From NCBI RefSeq assembly GCF_018682675.1, contig NZ_JAFMTR010000115.1, positions 1 to 64,000 on the forward strand: a DNA stretch of 64,000 nucleotides, in the 5' to 3' direction. Positions 53,320-62,293 of the stretch are shown piece after piece. The position numbers and the translations under genes are program-made. Within the stretch, counting starts at the first letter, position 1. Every line of letters starts with the position of its first letter. Source of the stretch: Sphingopyxis soli (GTDB lineage: Bacteria > Pseudomonadota > Alphaproteobacteria > Sphingomonadales > Sphingomonadaceae). Below the pieces are notes generated by a model. That model ran no database searches. It was not told where the DNA came from and was given only the letters and a program-made list of their open reading frames with translations.

Positions 53320-54953
53320 TGGCACCCCGCGGCCTTTGGGGGCAGCGGCGGCGCGATCACCCCGACGTTCCAGTTCCATGGTATGTCGCCCGCGGCGCGG
53401 CGACGGCACACGACCGCCTCGTGCAGCGCCGCGACGCCCGGAAACAGATTATGGCCCGCTTTCGGAACGTCGGCGAAATGCATGAAGCCCCGCTTGTCGC
53501 CATAGTCGGGCCAGTCGGGATAGCCCCTGGCGCGCGGCGCGCCGGTTGCTGCGAAGCTCGCCCAATAGTCGGTCATCGCATCCGACAGTTTCCGTTCGGC
53601 GAGCGTGTCGGGAATCTTCGGCCAGAGCGGCGGTGTGCGGGTCGCGGTTCCGAAGACATAGGGCAACTCGGCCGCGTGGAAGGCATGGAGATTCCATTCC
53701 TGCGTCGCCGGATAGCCATGATCGAACAGATAGTAATAGGATCGCTGACCGATCGCCGACTGGTTCGACACCAGCCGCTCCGACGTCCAGCCGTACATCG
53801 CGTCGCGGGTCGCGGCGAGCATGCTTTCATCGATGGTTTTCGCCGGATAGCGCGCGAGAAAGAGGGGAGCCAACTCGCCGTAGCCCGCGCGGACCGCCGC
53901 CTCATATGCGGCTGCATCGGCCGGCGCCTTGGGCAAAAGGACGCGCAACGACCTGATCTCGCCGCTGTTGAATCCGGCGAGGATCGGCACCGGCGCCTGC
54001 TCGCCCCTGTCGAACGTCTCCACCAACTGACGCGGCACGACCTTGCCGTCGACATTCGGAAAGGGGAAATAGCCCGTCGTCGGCGCCTTGGAGGCGATCT
54101 CCTCCGCCGGCAACGCCCGCAGCGCGGCCAGGTCGGCGGCGCCCAGCTTCGCCGCCAGATCCCTGCCCTGCTCCTCGGCCGGAACCATCCCGTTGATCGC
54201 AGCCTTCAGCCCGGGGGCCGACACCATATAGGCGCTTTGCGCCACCGCCTTGTGGAACAATCCGCGCGCGGCGGGGGCCGCCATCAGATACATGACGCTG
54301 AGCCCGCCCGCCGACTCCCCGGCGATCGTGACATTGCCCCCGTCTCCCCCGAACGCGTCGATGTTGCGCTTCACCCATTCGAGCGCGGCGATCTGGTCGA
54401 GCAGTCCGTAATTGCCCGACACATGGTCGGGCGACTCCGCGCTCAGTTCGGGATGCGCGAGATAGCCGAGCGCGCCGAGCCGATAGTTGATCGAGACGAC
54501 AACCAGCCCGCGCTTCGCGAGCGCGCTGCCGTCATAGATCGCCTCGCTGCTCGCCCCCGAAGTCAGCGCGCCGCCGTGGATCCACACGAACACCGGCGCG
54601 CCGCGCGCATTCTTGGGCGTCCAGATGTTGAGCGACAGGCAATCCTCGCTCGTCGCCGGAAGGTCCCCCGCATAGATGCTGGGGCCGCGCGGCTTCGGCT
54701 GCGGGCACGCCGCGCCGAACTTCGTCGCATCGCGCACCCCTTCCCAGGCCGCGAGCGATACCGGCGGACGCCAGCGGCGTTCACCAACCGGCGGCGCCGC
54801 ATAGGGAATGCCCTTGAAGACCCGTATGCCGCGCTCTTCGCTGCCCTGCACGCTGCCCGCCGGGGCCGCGACGACGGCATCGTCGGCGGCGACCACGGGG
54901 GTCGGCGCGAGCAGCGCAATCGCGAACAGCCAATTACCCCAACCTCGAGTCAT
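53316..54953 (-). CDS. Type-B carboxylesterase
   Basis: A 545-residue exported alpha/beta-hydrolase (signal WGNWLFAIALLAPTPVVAA). The nucleophile is S214 in GESAGG, the oxyanion motif is WIHGGALTSG, and SEDCLSLNIWTP is the family signature. A C-terminal LHAFHAAELPYVFG block supplies the His region. It should cleave an ester brought in by the TBDR encoded 28 bp upstream in the operon; the following acyl-CoA ligase then activates the acid. The start at 54953 is followed by a clear signal peptide. Confidence 0.92.
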   Translation of the reverse strand: MTRGWGNWLFAIALLAPTPVVAADDAVVAAPAGSVQGSEERGIRVFKGIPYAAPPVGERRWRPPVSLAAWEGVRDATKFGAACPQPKPRGPSIYAGDLPATSEDCLSLNIWTPKNARGAPVFVWIHGGALTSGASSEAIYDGSALAKRGLVVVSINYRLGALGYLAHPELSAESPDHVSGNYGLLDQIAALEWVKRNIDAFGGDGGNVTIAGESAGGLSVMYLMAAPAARGLFHKAVAQSAYMVSAPGLKAAINGMVPAEEQGRDLAAKLGAADLAALRALPAEEIASKAPTTGYFPFPNVDGKVVPRQLVETFDRGEQAPVPILAGFNSGEIRSLRVLLPKAPADAAAYEAAVRAGYGELAPLFLARYPAKTIDESMLAATRDAMYGWTSERLVSNQSAIGQRSYYYLFDHGYPATQEWNLHAFHAAELPYVFGTATRTPPLWPKIPDTLAERKLSDAMTDYWASFAATGAPRARGYPDWPDYGDKRGFMHFADVPKAGHNLFPGVAALHEAVVCRRRAAGDIPWNWNVGVIAPPLPPKAAGCQ

Positions 54954-54981
54954 CGCCGCGTCCTTTTGCCCATGCCCGCAA

Positions 54982-57249
54982 TCAGAAGCGATAATTGGCG
55001 CGGACGCCGACCGTGCGCGGGCGCATTCGCGCATAGCGACCGTCGAGAAACGCCTCGGGGTGGACATAGGTGATCGACTTGTCGTCGAAGAGATTCTCGA
55101 CATAGGCGGTGAGGTCGAGCCCGCCGAACTTCGCCCCGGCATACAGGTTCACATTGGTCCATGCCTCGGTGAAGTCGTAGGTCGGGCTGGCCGCATTGGG
55201 ATTACCCGGAACATTGGGGAACTGGTTCGGGAAGGATCCGGCGTGCGATACATTGACCGCCGCGAAGGCGGTATCGCCCCCGCCGATCCCGAAATCATAA
55301 CGCAGCGTCCCCGACCCCTGGAAACGCGGCGATGCCAGCCGCGCACCGGGCACGGCGCCGGAGACCGCCGCTTCGACCGGCGTGAGGTCGGTGACCTTGG
55401 CGCGGTTGAACGATCCGTTCAGCGCGATGCTCAATCCCCGCACCGGCCGCGCGACGATCTCATATTCGAGGCCATAGCTTTCGGCGCCGCCGATGTTGGT
55501 CGCGAACTGGACCGAGTCCGACACGCGGTTCGCCTGGACCTGGATATCCTTCCAGTCGATATAATAGGCGGCGATGTTGGCGGTCAGGTCGCCGTTCAGC
55601 CAGCGACCCTTCAGGCCGATTTCATAGTTGGTGACGCTGTCCGATTTCGCCCCGTCGGGAATGACGAGGTCGTTGGGATTGATGGTGCTGACCCGCCCCG
55701 CAAACGCGTTGACCACCGGCGTCCGAAAGCCGGTCGAGATGGTCGCATAGGTCGTCAGGCTGTCGCTCGGCTTCCACGAGACGCTGCCCTTCCACGACAG
55801 CCGGTCGTCCTTGACCTTGAGCCCCGCCGCATAATTGATCGGCGTGACCGTCAGCGCAAAATTCTGAAGATTGAAGAATGCGGCGGTCAGATAATTGCTG
55901 TTGTACCCGCCGCCGCGCGTAAAGCTTTGCACTTCGGTGCTGCCATAGCGCAGGCCGCCGGTGATCCAGAAGCGGTCGTTGAAGCGGAATGTCGCCTCGC
56001 CGAACCCCGCAATCTCGGTCTGGTCGCTGTAACTGTTGAAGCGCTGATAATATTCGTCGGGCAGGCCGGTGAGCCGGCGCGCGGCCAGATATTCGGGCGT
56101 CGAACGATAGGCGAAATCGACCGTGCGGCGCTTGTCGTAGTAGAAGAAGCCCGCGACCCATTCGAACGGCCCGTCGTGGCGCGACACCAGCCGCGTTTCC
56201 TGGACGAACAGATCATCATAGCCATAGGCATCGAGCGCGAAGGGAAAGGCCTGCGCAAATGTTCCGGCGAGGTCGACATAGAAGGATGCGTCATAGTCCG
56301 ACAGCGTCGTCGAACTGATGAGTTCGGCAAAGTCGAACTCGTAATTGACGGTGACATTATAGTTGGTGAGCTTGCCCTGGAACAGGTCGGGCCGGTCGGA
56401 GCGCCGCACGAAATCGCCGAGCAGCGGGTTGGTCAGGGCGGAATCGGCGGGCTTGCTGTTCTCATAGGAGGCGAGCAGCTTGACCTTCATCCGGTCGCTC
56501 GGCTGAAGCAGCAGGATCGCGCGTCCGCCATAGGCCTCGAGGCTGTTCGCATCCTCGACCCCGGTGCCGATATTGTCGATCCAGCCGTCCTCGTCGCGAT
56601 AATAGCCGGTGACGCGAAGCGCGATCCCGTCCTTCATGATCGGGACATTGACCATCGCATTATAGCGCTGGCGCACCGAATTCGACCCGGTCAGGCCAAG
56701 GTCGACGCTCGCCGAGGCTTCGAAATCGTCGAGATCGGGGCTCTTGGTGATGATCCGCATCGCCCCCGCAAGCGAGTTCGACCCGAACAGCGTGCCCTGC
56801 GGCCCGCGCAGGAATTCGACGCGCTCGACGTCATAGAGGTTGGGATCGAGGATCGTCGAATTGCCGTTCGCGGAGATCGGCAGTTCGTCGATATAGATGG
56901 CGACCGCGCTCTGCAGCCCGGCCGAATAGCCATTGGTGTTGATGCCGCGCGCGGTGAAATTGTTGAAATTCTGCGTCGGCCGGTTGATGACGATGCCCGG
57001 CGTATTCTGCGCGATGCCTTCATAGCCGACGATGCCGAGTTCATCGAGCTGTTCCTGGCCGAACGCCGTCACGCTGAGCGGCACGTCCTGCAGCCTTTCG
57101 CTGCGCCGGGTGGCGGTGACGATGATGTCTTCGCTGTTCCGGGCCCCTTCCTCGGTCGGCGGCGGCGTGTCGGACGACTGGGCATGGACGGAAACGGGTA
57201 GCGCGAACAGGGCGACCGCCGAGGCGGACACAAGCCATTGTGCCTTCAT
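54982..57249 (-). CDS. TonB-dependent outer-membrane receptor
   Basis: A 755-residue TBDR with a signal peptide (MKAQWLVSASAVALFALPVSVHA), TonB box-like DIIVTATRR, plug blocks ERLQDVPLSVTAFGQEQLDEL, FTARGINTNGYSAGLQSAVAIYIDE and VEFLRGPQGTLFGSNSLAGAMRIITKSP, and a barrel ending VRANYRF. It leads an operon with a carboxylesterase, an acyl-CoA ligase and a TetR regulator, which points to uptake of an ester of unknown structure. A good promoter and a TetR-type palindrome lie upstream. Confidence 0.93.
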   Translation of the reverse strand: MKAQWLVSASAVALFALPVSVHAQSSDTPPPTEEGARNSEDIIVTATRRSERLQDVPLSVTAFGQEQLDELGIVGYEGIAQNTPGIVINRPTQNFNNFTARGINTNGYSAGLQSAVAIYIDELPISANGNSTILDPNLYDVERVEFLRGPQGTLFGSNSLAGAMRIITKSPDLDDFEASASVDLGLTGSNSVRQRYNAMVNVPIMKDGIALRVTGYYRDEDGWIDNIGTGVEDANSLEAYGGRAILLLQPSDRMKVKLLASYENSKPADSALTNPLLGDFVRRSDRPDLFQGKLTNYNVTVNYEFDFAELISSTTLSDYDASFYVDLAGTFAQAFPFALDAYGYDDLFVQETRLVSRHDGPFEWVAGFFYYDKRRTVDFAYRSTPEYLAARRLTGLPDEYYQRFNSYSDQTEIAGFGEATFRFNDRFWITGGLRYGSTEVQSFTRGGGYNSNYLTAAFFNLQNFALTVTPINYAAGLKVKDDRLSWKGSVSWKPSDSLTTYATISTGFRTPVVNAFAGRVSTINPNDLVIPDGAKSDSVTNYEIGLKGRWLNGDLTANIAAYYIDWKDIQVQANRVSDSVQFATNIGGAESYGLEYEIVARPVRGLSIALNGSFNRAKVTDLTPVEAAVSGAVPGARLASPRFQGSGTLRYDFGIGGGDTAFAAVNVSHAGSFPNQFPNVPGNPNAASPTYDFTEAWTNVNLYAGAKFGGLDLTAYVENLFDDKSITYVHPEAFLDGRYARMRPRTVGVRANYRF

Positions 57250-57297
57250 GAAAACTCTCCCTCCTGGGCGGCATTATCGGGGCCGCCTCGTGCGAAA

Positions 57298-57349
57298 CTT
57301 ATGCCGTCGGATTAGGGTGGTGTCAATATTCACTCACGCGAGCGTGAAT
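57298..57349 (-). promoter_or_regulatory. Promoter and TetR-type operator of the TBDR-esterase operon
   Basis: On the minus strand TTGACA (57326-57321) and CATAAG (57303-57298) are separated by exactly 17 bp. Directly upstream, 57328-57349 is a 22-bp palindrome with 18 symmetric positions (ATTCAC...GTGAAT around CGCG), sharing ATTCACTCAC with the site at 50958. Confidence 0.65.
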
Positions 57350-57874
57350 AAAATAGCGATGGTCTTTCCGGCCTCGCTGCGGCGGCGCAGGGCAGAAGCG
57401 CATCCACCGCCCGGCAGGGTTGCGATGATCGGCCCCGGCGCCAAGAGCAGCGACGCCGCCATGGCCGCCCTCCGGTTCCGCTTCGCTCCACCTGCGGCCG
57501 ACCATGGCGCCGGTGGCAACAATGCACGAACAGTCAATATGGACCACTCAGCGGGGGCCGGTCACAGCCCTTCCTGTCGGCGCTCGCGCTGTTCGGGCTC
57601 TGTCTTGTCGGGCCGGGAGGTTCGAGACGCCCTTCTCCCTTCCCTCTCGCGGCAGGGGCAATCCGTCCATGACCTCGCCGACCGCTCCCCACGCCATTCG
57701 GGCGATTGAGGCCGACGACGACCCCTGCAGCGACCGACTACCCGCAATATTGTCTTTCGGATCACTTAAGTGCTTCCGGGCGCGTATTTTTCCGGATTGC
57801 TGCCCCCCACAATCCCGATTAGACATCGCTTCGCCGCCGGGCGCGAGGCACCTGCGGAACGGGGGTTGCATCAT
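57350..57874. other. Intergenic stretch without a supported gene
   Basis: Together with the promoter above this makes a 625-bp gap. Open frames here are short and read as low-complexity or antisense translation. Around 57590-57665 there is an intergenic-repeat-like segment (CCCTTCTCCCTTCCCTCTCG). I see no RNA gene or transposase remnant. Confidence 0.5.
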
Positions 57875-59515
57875 ATGATTGCTTTGTTCGCCCGCGCGGG
57901 GCTTGCTGCGCTTGCGCTCGGCGTCGCCGGGCCCGCCCATGCAGGCGTATCGGAAGATTTCTCCGAATGCGACGGGCTCAAGAAGCCCAAGAGCAGCGAC
58001 GACGGGATGCGGGGCGAGGCGACCTTCCCCTCCTACCGCTTCGGCGGCCGCGATGCGCCCAGCCAGACGCTGGCCGCGTGCAACCGCGTGCTGGAGAGCG
58101 GGAAACTTCTGCCCGAGCAGACTCTGCGCCGCGCCCATGTGATGCGCGCCCGCGCTGCAGCGAAGCTGGAACTCGGGGATGCGGCCGGTGCGCTCGCGGA
58201 TCTCGATGCTGCTCAAGAGGCTGGGAAAGATTACGCCGGCGACTTCTTCTACGATCGCAGCATGGGCGTCTCGCTCGATCTGCTGCGCGCCCTTGCCTTG
58301 AACGAGACGGGCGACCGCAAGGCGGCGCTGGCGCTGGCCGAAGCGGCGGCGGCCAAGCGACCCTATGCGCTCGAGGTGCAGCGGGTCGCAGGCATGCTCC
58401 GGGCCGCCAATGGCGACAATCCGGCCGATCCGGCGATATGGCAAGGCCTGGCCCGGGTTGATCCAGCCACCAGGGGCATAGTCTCGCAGCTCGCACCCCA
58501 GTCCGGCGATCTCGCGACACTGGCAGCCTCCGCTGGAACGCCCTCGGTCACCCTGCCGGAGGCGCCTTCGATCAAGGCGATTATGGCCAATGGTGGGGAT
58601 ATTGCGCCGCTACTGTCCGAGTGGTCCTCCCCCGTCAGAGGGGCCATGACCAAGGCCTATGCGCTCGCCGCCCATGGCCAGCCCGCAGCCGCCCGCGCCT
58701 GGGTTGAAGCGACCCGCGCCGCGCTCGACGCCCCCGGTCGAGCCGGGAGTTCCCAGGGTGAGGAAGGCAAACAGCCTCCTGCGGATATCGTCACCCTCCT
58801 GGTCAAACTGGCGCGCACCGAACATTTCGAACCGTTGGCCGATCTTGTCGAAGGCCGCATTGCCATCGCCGAGGGGCGACTCGCCGATGCCGCCGCCGCT
58901 CTTCATGGCAAACAATGGCGCACGACCCCGGTGACGGAAGAGTTCCACGCTGCTTATGCCGCCGCGCGTGCGTCGGGCACCGTCGGCGCACCCGATCTGC
59001 CTGCACTGGCCCCCGCTGCCAAACGCGGTCCGGCGCGCCTTTCGGGAATGGCAGACAATCTGCTCATCCGCCCCGAGTCCAAACGCAAGCTGATCGACTA
59101 CGAAAAATCGCGCCCGAATATTCTCGGCGCGCTGGTAGGCGCGGCGTTTTCGATGGGCACGACGCTGCTCGGCGGGATCGACCGCACGGCGGGGTTTCGC
59201 TCGACCCCAAACGAGGACGGTTCGATCAAGGTCGAATATACCGGTAATACCACCTCCGGACCGGTGGTTCAGGAAATGACTTTGCTACGGGCTTCCGAAC
59301 TCGCGCGCGAGGCGGGCAAGACACATTTTCACGTCGTCGGGCGGAACGATTACCAGCGTTATCTCACGCAGACGATGAACGGCGTGCCGATGAACCGGAC
59401 GCTGACCGGCTATAAAACCGAACTGACCATCCGTCTGGTGGGCGAAGGCGAAGCCGACGCGCTCGACGCAGTCGCTGTAATCGACGCGCTGGGACCGATC
59501 TATTATGAGAGCTGA
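57875..59515 (+). CDS. Exported repeat (TPR-like) protein of unknown function
   Basis: A 546-residue protein with a signal peptide (MIALFARAGLAALALGVAGPAHA). The first 190 mature residues are helical, with TPR-like pairs (LPEQTLRRAHVMRARAAAKLELGDAAGALADLDAA; LLRALALNETGDRKAALALAEAAAA). The C-terminal ~130 residues (MTLLRASELAREAGKTHFHVVGRNDYQ, then YKTELTIRLVGEGEA) resemble the conserved end of CC0125/CC1285-type alphaproteobacterial lipoproteins; this is tentative. There is no partner gene on the same strand: upstream is a 625-bp gap and downstream the convergent esterase cluster. A role in the envelope is inferred only. Confidence 0.78.
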   Translation: MIALFARAGLAALALGVAGPAHAGVSEDFSECDGLKKPKSSDDGMRGEATFPSYRFGGRDAPSQTLAACNRVLESGKLLPEQTLRRAHVMRARAAAKLELGDAAGALADLDAAQEAGKDYAGDFFYDRSMGVSLDLLRALALNETGDRKAALALAEAAAAKRPYALEVQRVAGMLRAANGDNPADPAIWQGLARVDPATRGIVSQLAPQSGDLATLAASAGTPSVTLPEAPSIKAIMANGGDIAPLLSEWSSPVRGAMTKAYALAAHGQPAAARAWVEATRAALDAPGRAGSSQGEEGKQPPADIVTLLVKLARTEHFEPLADLVEGRIAIAEGRLADAAAALHGKQWRTTPVTEEFHAAYAAARASGTVGAPDLPALAPAAKRGPARLSGMADNLLIRPESKRKLIDYEKSRPNILGALVGAAFSMGTTLLGGIDRTAGFRSTPNEDGSIKVEYTGNTTSGPVVQEMTLLRASELAREAGKTHFHVVGRNDYQRYLTQTMNGVPMNRTLTGYKTELTIRLVGEGEADALDAVAVIDALGPIYYES

Positions 59516-59619
59516 GCATGGGCGCAGGACCGGGCTCAGCCGCGCAGACGTAAGCAGCACAATGGATCCGGCTTCCTGAACGGAGAGCAATGCTGGCGGC
59601 GATCGCCGGGCGGACCCTC

Positions 59620-60630
59620 CTACCGGCGTATCAATCGGCGAGGATCGACCCGCTCCCGCTCGATCCCGATGGCGCGTTTGCCTCTGTCGATTGCGCTGCG
59701 AAAGTCGAGGACGCTCTGGTCAATCCAGCCGGGCGGAGACAGCTGCCGCGCGAGGAAGCCGAGCGCATCGGCCATCCGCGGCAGGAGCGACGGACCGACG
59801 TGATCGGCGCCATGGACCAACCGGTACTCATGCGCGACGCCGGCGTCGAAGAGGATGCGGTGCAGATGTTCCGCCCCTTCGTAAAGATAGAGGGCGTCCT
59901 GGTCGCCCGCCTCGAGATAGATGCGAAGATCGAGCAACCGTTCGGGCGCCGCGCTCGCGATCGTCGCGGGATTATTCGCTGCCCAATAGTCCGGATCGAC
60001 GGGCTCGCCAAACATCGGATAGAGGGCAGGCTCCGGCCGCCAGAAGCGCGTCCCGGGCCCCACCCCTTTCCATTCCAGCGCGGCTTCGATCGCGGGTTCG
60101 AGCGCGATCACGCCCGCAAACGGTTCGGGATGTTTGAACGCGATCCGCAGGCTGCCGAGGCCGCCCATCGACACGCCGCCGATAAAGGTCCGTTCGCGTG
60201 ATGCGTCGACATGCGCCGACCGGCGGACGAAAGGCAGCACATCGGAGAGGATATAGCGTTCCCAGCGCTCGCGCCCGTCGCGGAAGTCCATATAGAGCGA
60301 GCGGCGTCCGCTCGGCGTCGCGATGACGAGCGGCGGGACGCGGCCGGAGGCGATTTCGCGGTCGAAGACGCGCTTGAAGAAGAGCAGATCCTTCTCGCTG
60401 CCATTTCCGCCGTGAAGGAAAAGCAAAAACGGGTACGCCTCCGCGCGTGCGGCGTCATAGCCCGGTGGCTCGTAGATCGCGACGCCGACCTCGCCCGGCA
60501 CGTTGGACGACGGCAAGCTGTGAAATCCGATCGTGCCTTCGGCCGCCGGCACGGAAGCCGAAGCTGGCCCGGCCACCGAGGCCGCCGCGCCCGCGACCGC
60601 GAGTCCCGAAAATGCCCTGCGGCTCAGCAT
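59620..60630 (-). CDS. Tat-exported alpha/beta-hydrolase (esterase)
   Basis: A 336-residue esterase-D/feruloyl-esterase-like hydrolase. The N-terminus MLSRRAFSGLAVAGAAASVAG carries a twin-arginine motif (SRRAF). The nucleophile is S154 in GGVSMGGLGS, with the oxyanion segment FLLFLHGGNGSEKDLL and the His in VHGADHVG. It lies 7 bp after the tannase-family gene and probably shares its transcript. The pair may act on phenolic esters. I reject a longer reading to 60810, which translates the antisense of the neighbouring gene. Confidence 0.88.
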   Translation of the reverse strand: MLSRRAFSGLAVAGAAASVAGPASASVPAAEGTIGFHSLPSSNVPGEVGVAIYEPPGYDAARAEAYPFLLFLHGGNGSEKDLLFFKRVFDREIASGRVPPLVIATPSGRRSLYMDFRDGRERWERYILSDVLPFVRRSAHVDASRERTFIGGVSMGGLGSLRIAFKHPEPFAGVIALEPAIEAALEWKGVGPGTRFWRPEPALYPMFGEPVDPDYWAANNPATIASAAPERLLDLRIYLEAGDQDALYLYEGAEHLHRILFDAGVAHEYRLVHGADHVGPSLLPRMADALGFLARQLSPPGWIDQSVLDFRSAIDRGKRAIGIERERVDPRRLIRR

Positions 60631-60637
60631 CCGCCCC

Positions 60638-62293
60638 TCACCGCCCGTCCGTCGCGACGCAGCTGAAGCTGCTCGCCGACGCCGTCGAACCCCATCCGCG
60701 ATAGACCGCCTTCTTCGGATAGGCGCAGAGCGGCCGCTGCATTTCCACTTTACCTGCATCGTCGACCGCGAACTTTGTCGCGATGATGCTCTCGGGCGCC
60801 TTGCCCCCATCGGCCCAGTCGATCAGCGCCGAGAAAATGTCGTGCTTCGCATCATAGCTGGGCGGCTGCGGCGGAATACCAAGCGTAGCGTTGAACGCAT
60901 CGGGACCGGCGCCGCCGCCGCAATGCATCATGCCGGGCGCGAGGAACAGGCGCGTGCTGTCGGCGAGCTTGTCCATGCCGCCGAAGTCGTTCGCATGCCG
61001 CTCGTAGAAGGCGACCGACTGCCCCGGCGCGACGAGCGTATCGGCGAGCCCATGATAGACGATGAGCTTGCCGCCGCGGGCGGCGAAGGCCTTGAGGCTA
61101 CCCCGCGTCGCATCATTGACGATGGCGTCCAACCGCCGATCGACCAGCGGCATGTCGCGGTCGAAGTCGAAGCTCTTCCAGTCCCAGTCCGCGCCGAACA
61201 CCCACTTGAACAGGGCGCTGAACGGCGGCTCGTCGTTGATCGGCTTCTGGAGAAAGGCCCAGCCAAAGGTATCGGGCATCTCGCTTCCGGGCAGCCAGCC
61301 GAAATAGCTTGCCTTGCCTTCCGCAGTCGTCGGCCCCGAATAGAAGGCGCGGGCGGTCTCGACCTCGTCCGGGGTGAGACAGGCGTCGGATGCCCCGCCC
61401 TTGCAGGCGAGAACCGCAGGGTCGAATTTGCAGCTCATCGGATCCGTGATGAATCGGTCGCCCGCGAGGCCGTGCCCCTGTTTCCAGCAGGTCGTGACCG
61501 CGGCGCGGTTGAGCAGCTTGAGCTTGGCGTCCGCCAACAGGCTCCCCGGCGTGCGATGGGCGGCGGCATAGTCCCACAGAACGGCGGCGTGACCCCAGGT
61601 CCGGTTCATGACCGGCGCACCCACCAGAATCCCGTCATAATCGTCGGGATAATAGAGCGACTCGATGAGCCCTTGCTGGCCGCCAGTCGAGCAACCGGTG
61701 TAATAGGAGCGCTTTGCCGGCCGGCCGTAGAAGGCTCTTGTGATCGCCTTGCCGGTGGTGGTCATGACATGGGTCGAGAGCCGTCCCCAGTCGCGCCATT
61801 TACGGTCCTGGCCAATGAGCGGATCGCCGTCGAGCGGGGTCGCAGGTGCGGTGCCTGCATCGGTCGTCGCAGTTGCAAAGCCGCGCCGCAGACCATCCGC
61901 CATGCCCGAATAACCGCCCGCGAGAATGCCGGCGAAGCCCCCGTTGCCGTTGCCGTGAAATACGCCGGCCCATCCTTCAACCGGCAACCAGATTTCGACG
62001 CCGATATCGGAGCCCGGCGCCGCGCGGACATGCGCGACGACGCGGCAGAAGCTGCGATAGCCCGCCGTTTCGCCGACGATCGACCTCTCGGCCGCCTTGC
62101 CCGGCACAAGGACCGCGCTCGTTATGCTCGTGTCGGCGAGCTTGAGCCCGGAGAGGCTCGCACAGCGCGCCGCGGACGCGACGGGCGCGGAGGCTGGCTT
62201 CGCAGTGGGCGCTTTCGCCTCACCGCTCGCCGAAGCCAGCGCTCCTGCCGCAACGCTCGCCAGAATGGCGATGCCAGATATCCGCTTCATCAT
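60638..62293 (-). CDS. Tannase/feruloyl-esterase family hydrolase
   Basis: A 551-residue exported enzyme (signal MMKRISGIAILASVAAGALASASG). The family motif GCSTGGQQG places the nucleophile at S202 next to C201, which typically forms a disulfide with the Cys adjacent to the catalytic His, seen here as APGMMHCGGGAGPDAF. GLRRGFATATTDAGT and PDDYDGILVGAPVMN are standard blocks. Substrates in this family include gallate, ferulate and related aromatic esters. Its ATG overlaps the stop of the MFS gene upstream (ATGA). Confidence 0.92.
   Translation of the reverse strand: MMKRISGIAILASVAAGALASASGEAKAPTAKPASAPVASAARCASLSGLKLADTSITSAVLVPGKAAERSIVGETAGYRSFCRVVAHVRAAPGSDIGVEIWLPVEGWAGVFHGNGNGGFAGILAGGYSGMADGLRRGFATATTDAGTAPATPLDGDPLIGQDRKWRDWGRLSTHVMTTTGKAITRAFYGRPAKRSYYTGCSTGGQQGLIESLYYPDDYDGILVGAPVMNRTWGHAAVLWDYAAAHRTPGSLLADAKLKLLNRAAVTTCWKQGHGLAGDRFITDPMSCKFDPAVLACKGGASDACLTPDEVETARAFYSGPTTAEGKASYFGWLPGSEMPDTFGWAFLQKPINDEPPFSALFKWVFGADWDWKSFDFDRDMPLVDRRLDAIVNDATRGSLKAFAARGGKLIVYHGLADTLVAPGQSVAFYERHANDFGGMDKLADSTRLFLAPGMMHCGGGAGPDAFNATLGIPPQPPSYDAKHDIFSALIDWADGGKAPESIIATKFAVDDAGKVEMQRPLCAYPKKAVYRGWGSTASASSFSCVATDGR

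Noticed and set aside
53256..55073. Plus-strand open frame of 605 codons opposite the carboxylesterase
   Set aside because: Shadow of the esterase gene; composition is Arg/Asp-rich without domain features.
57504..57878. Possible 124-codon gene in the gap before the TPR-like protein
   Set aside because: The translation looks like low-complexity repeat-derived sequence, it lacks a ribosome-binding site, and it overlaps the next gene's start.
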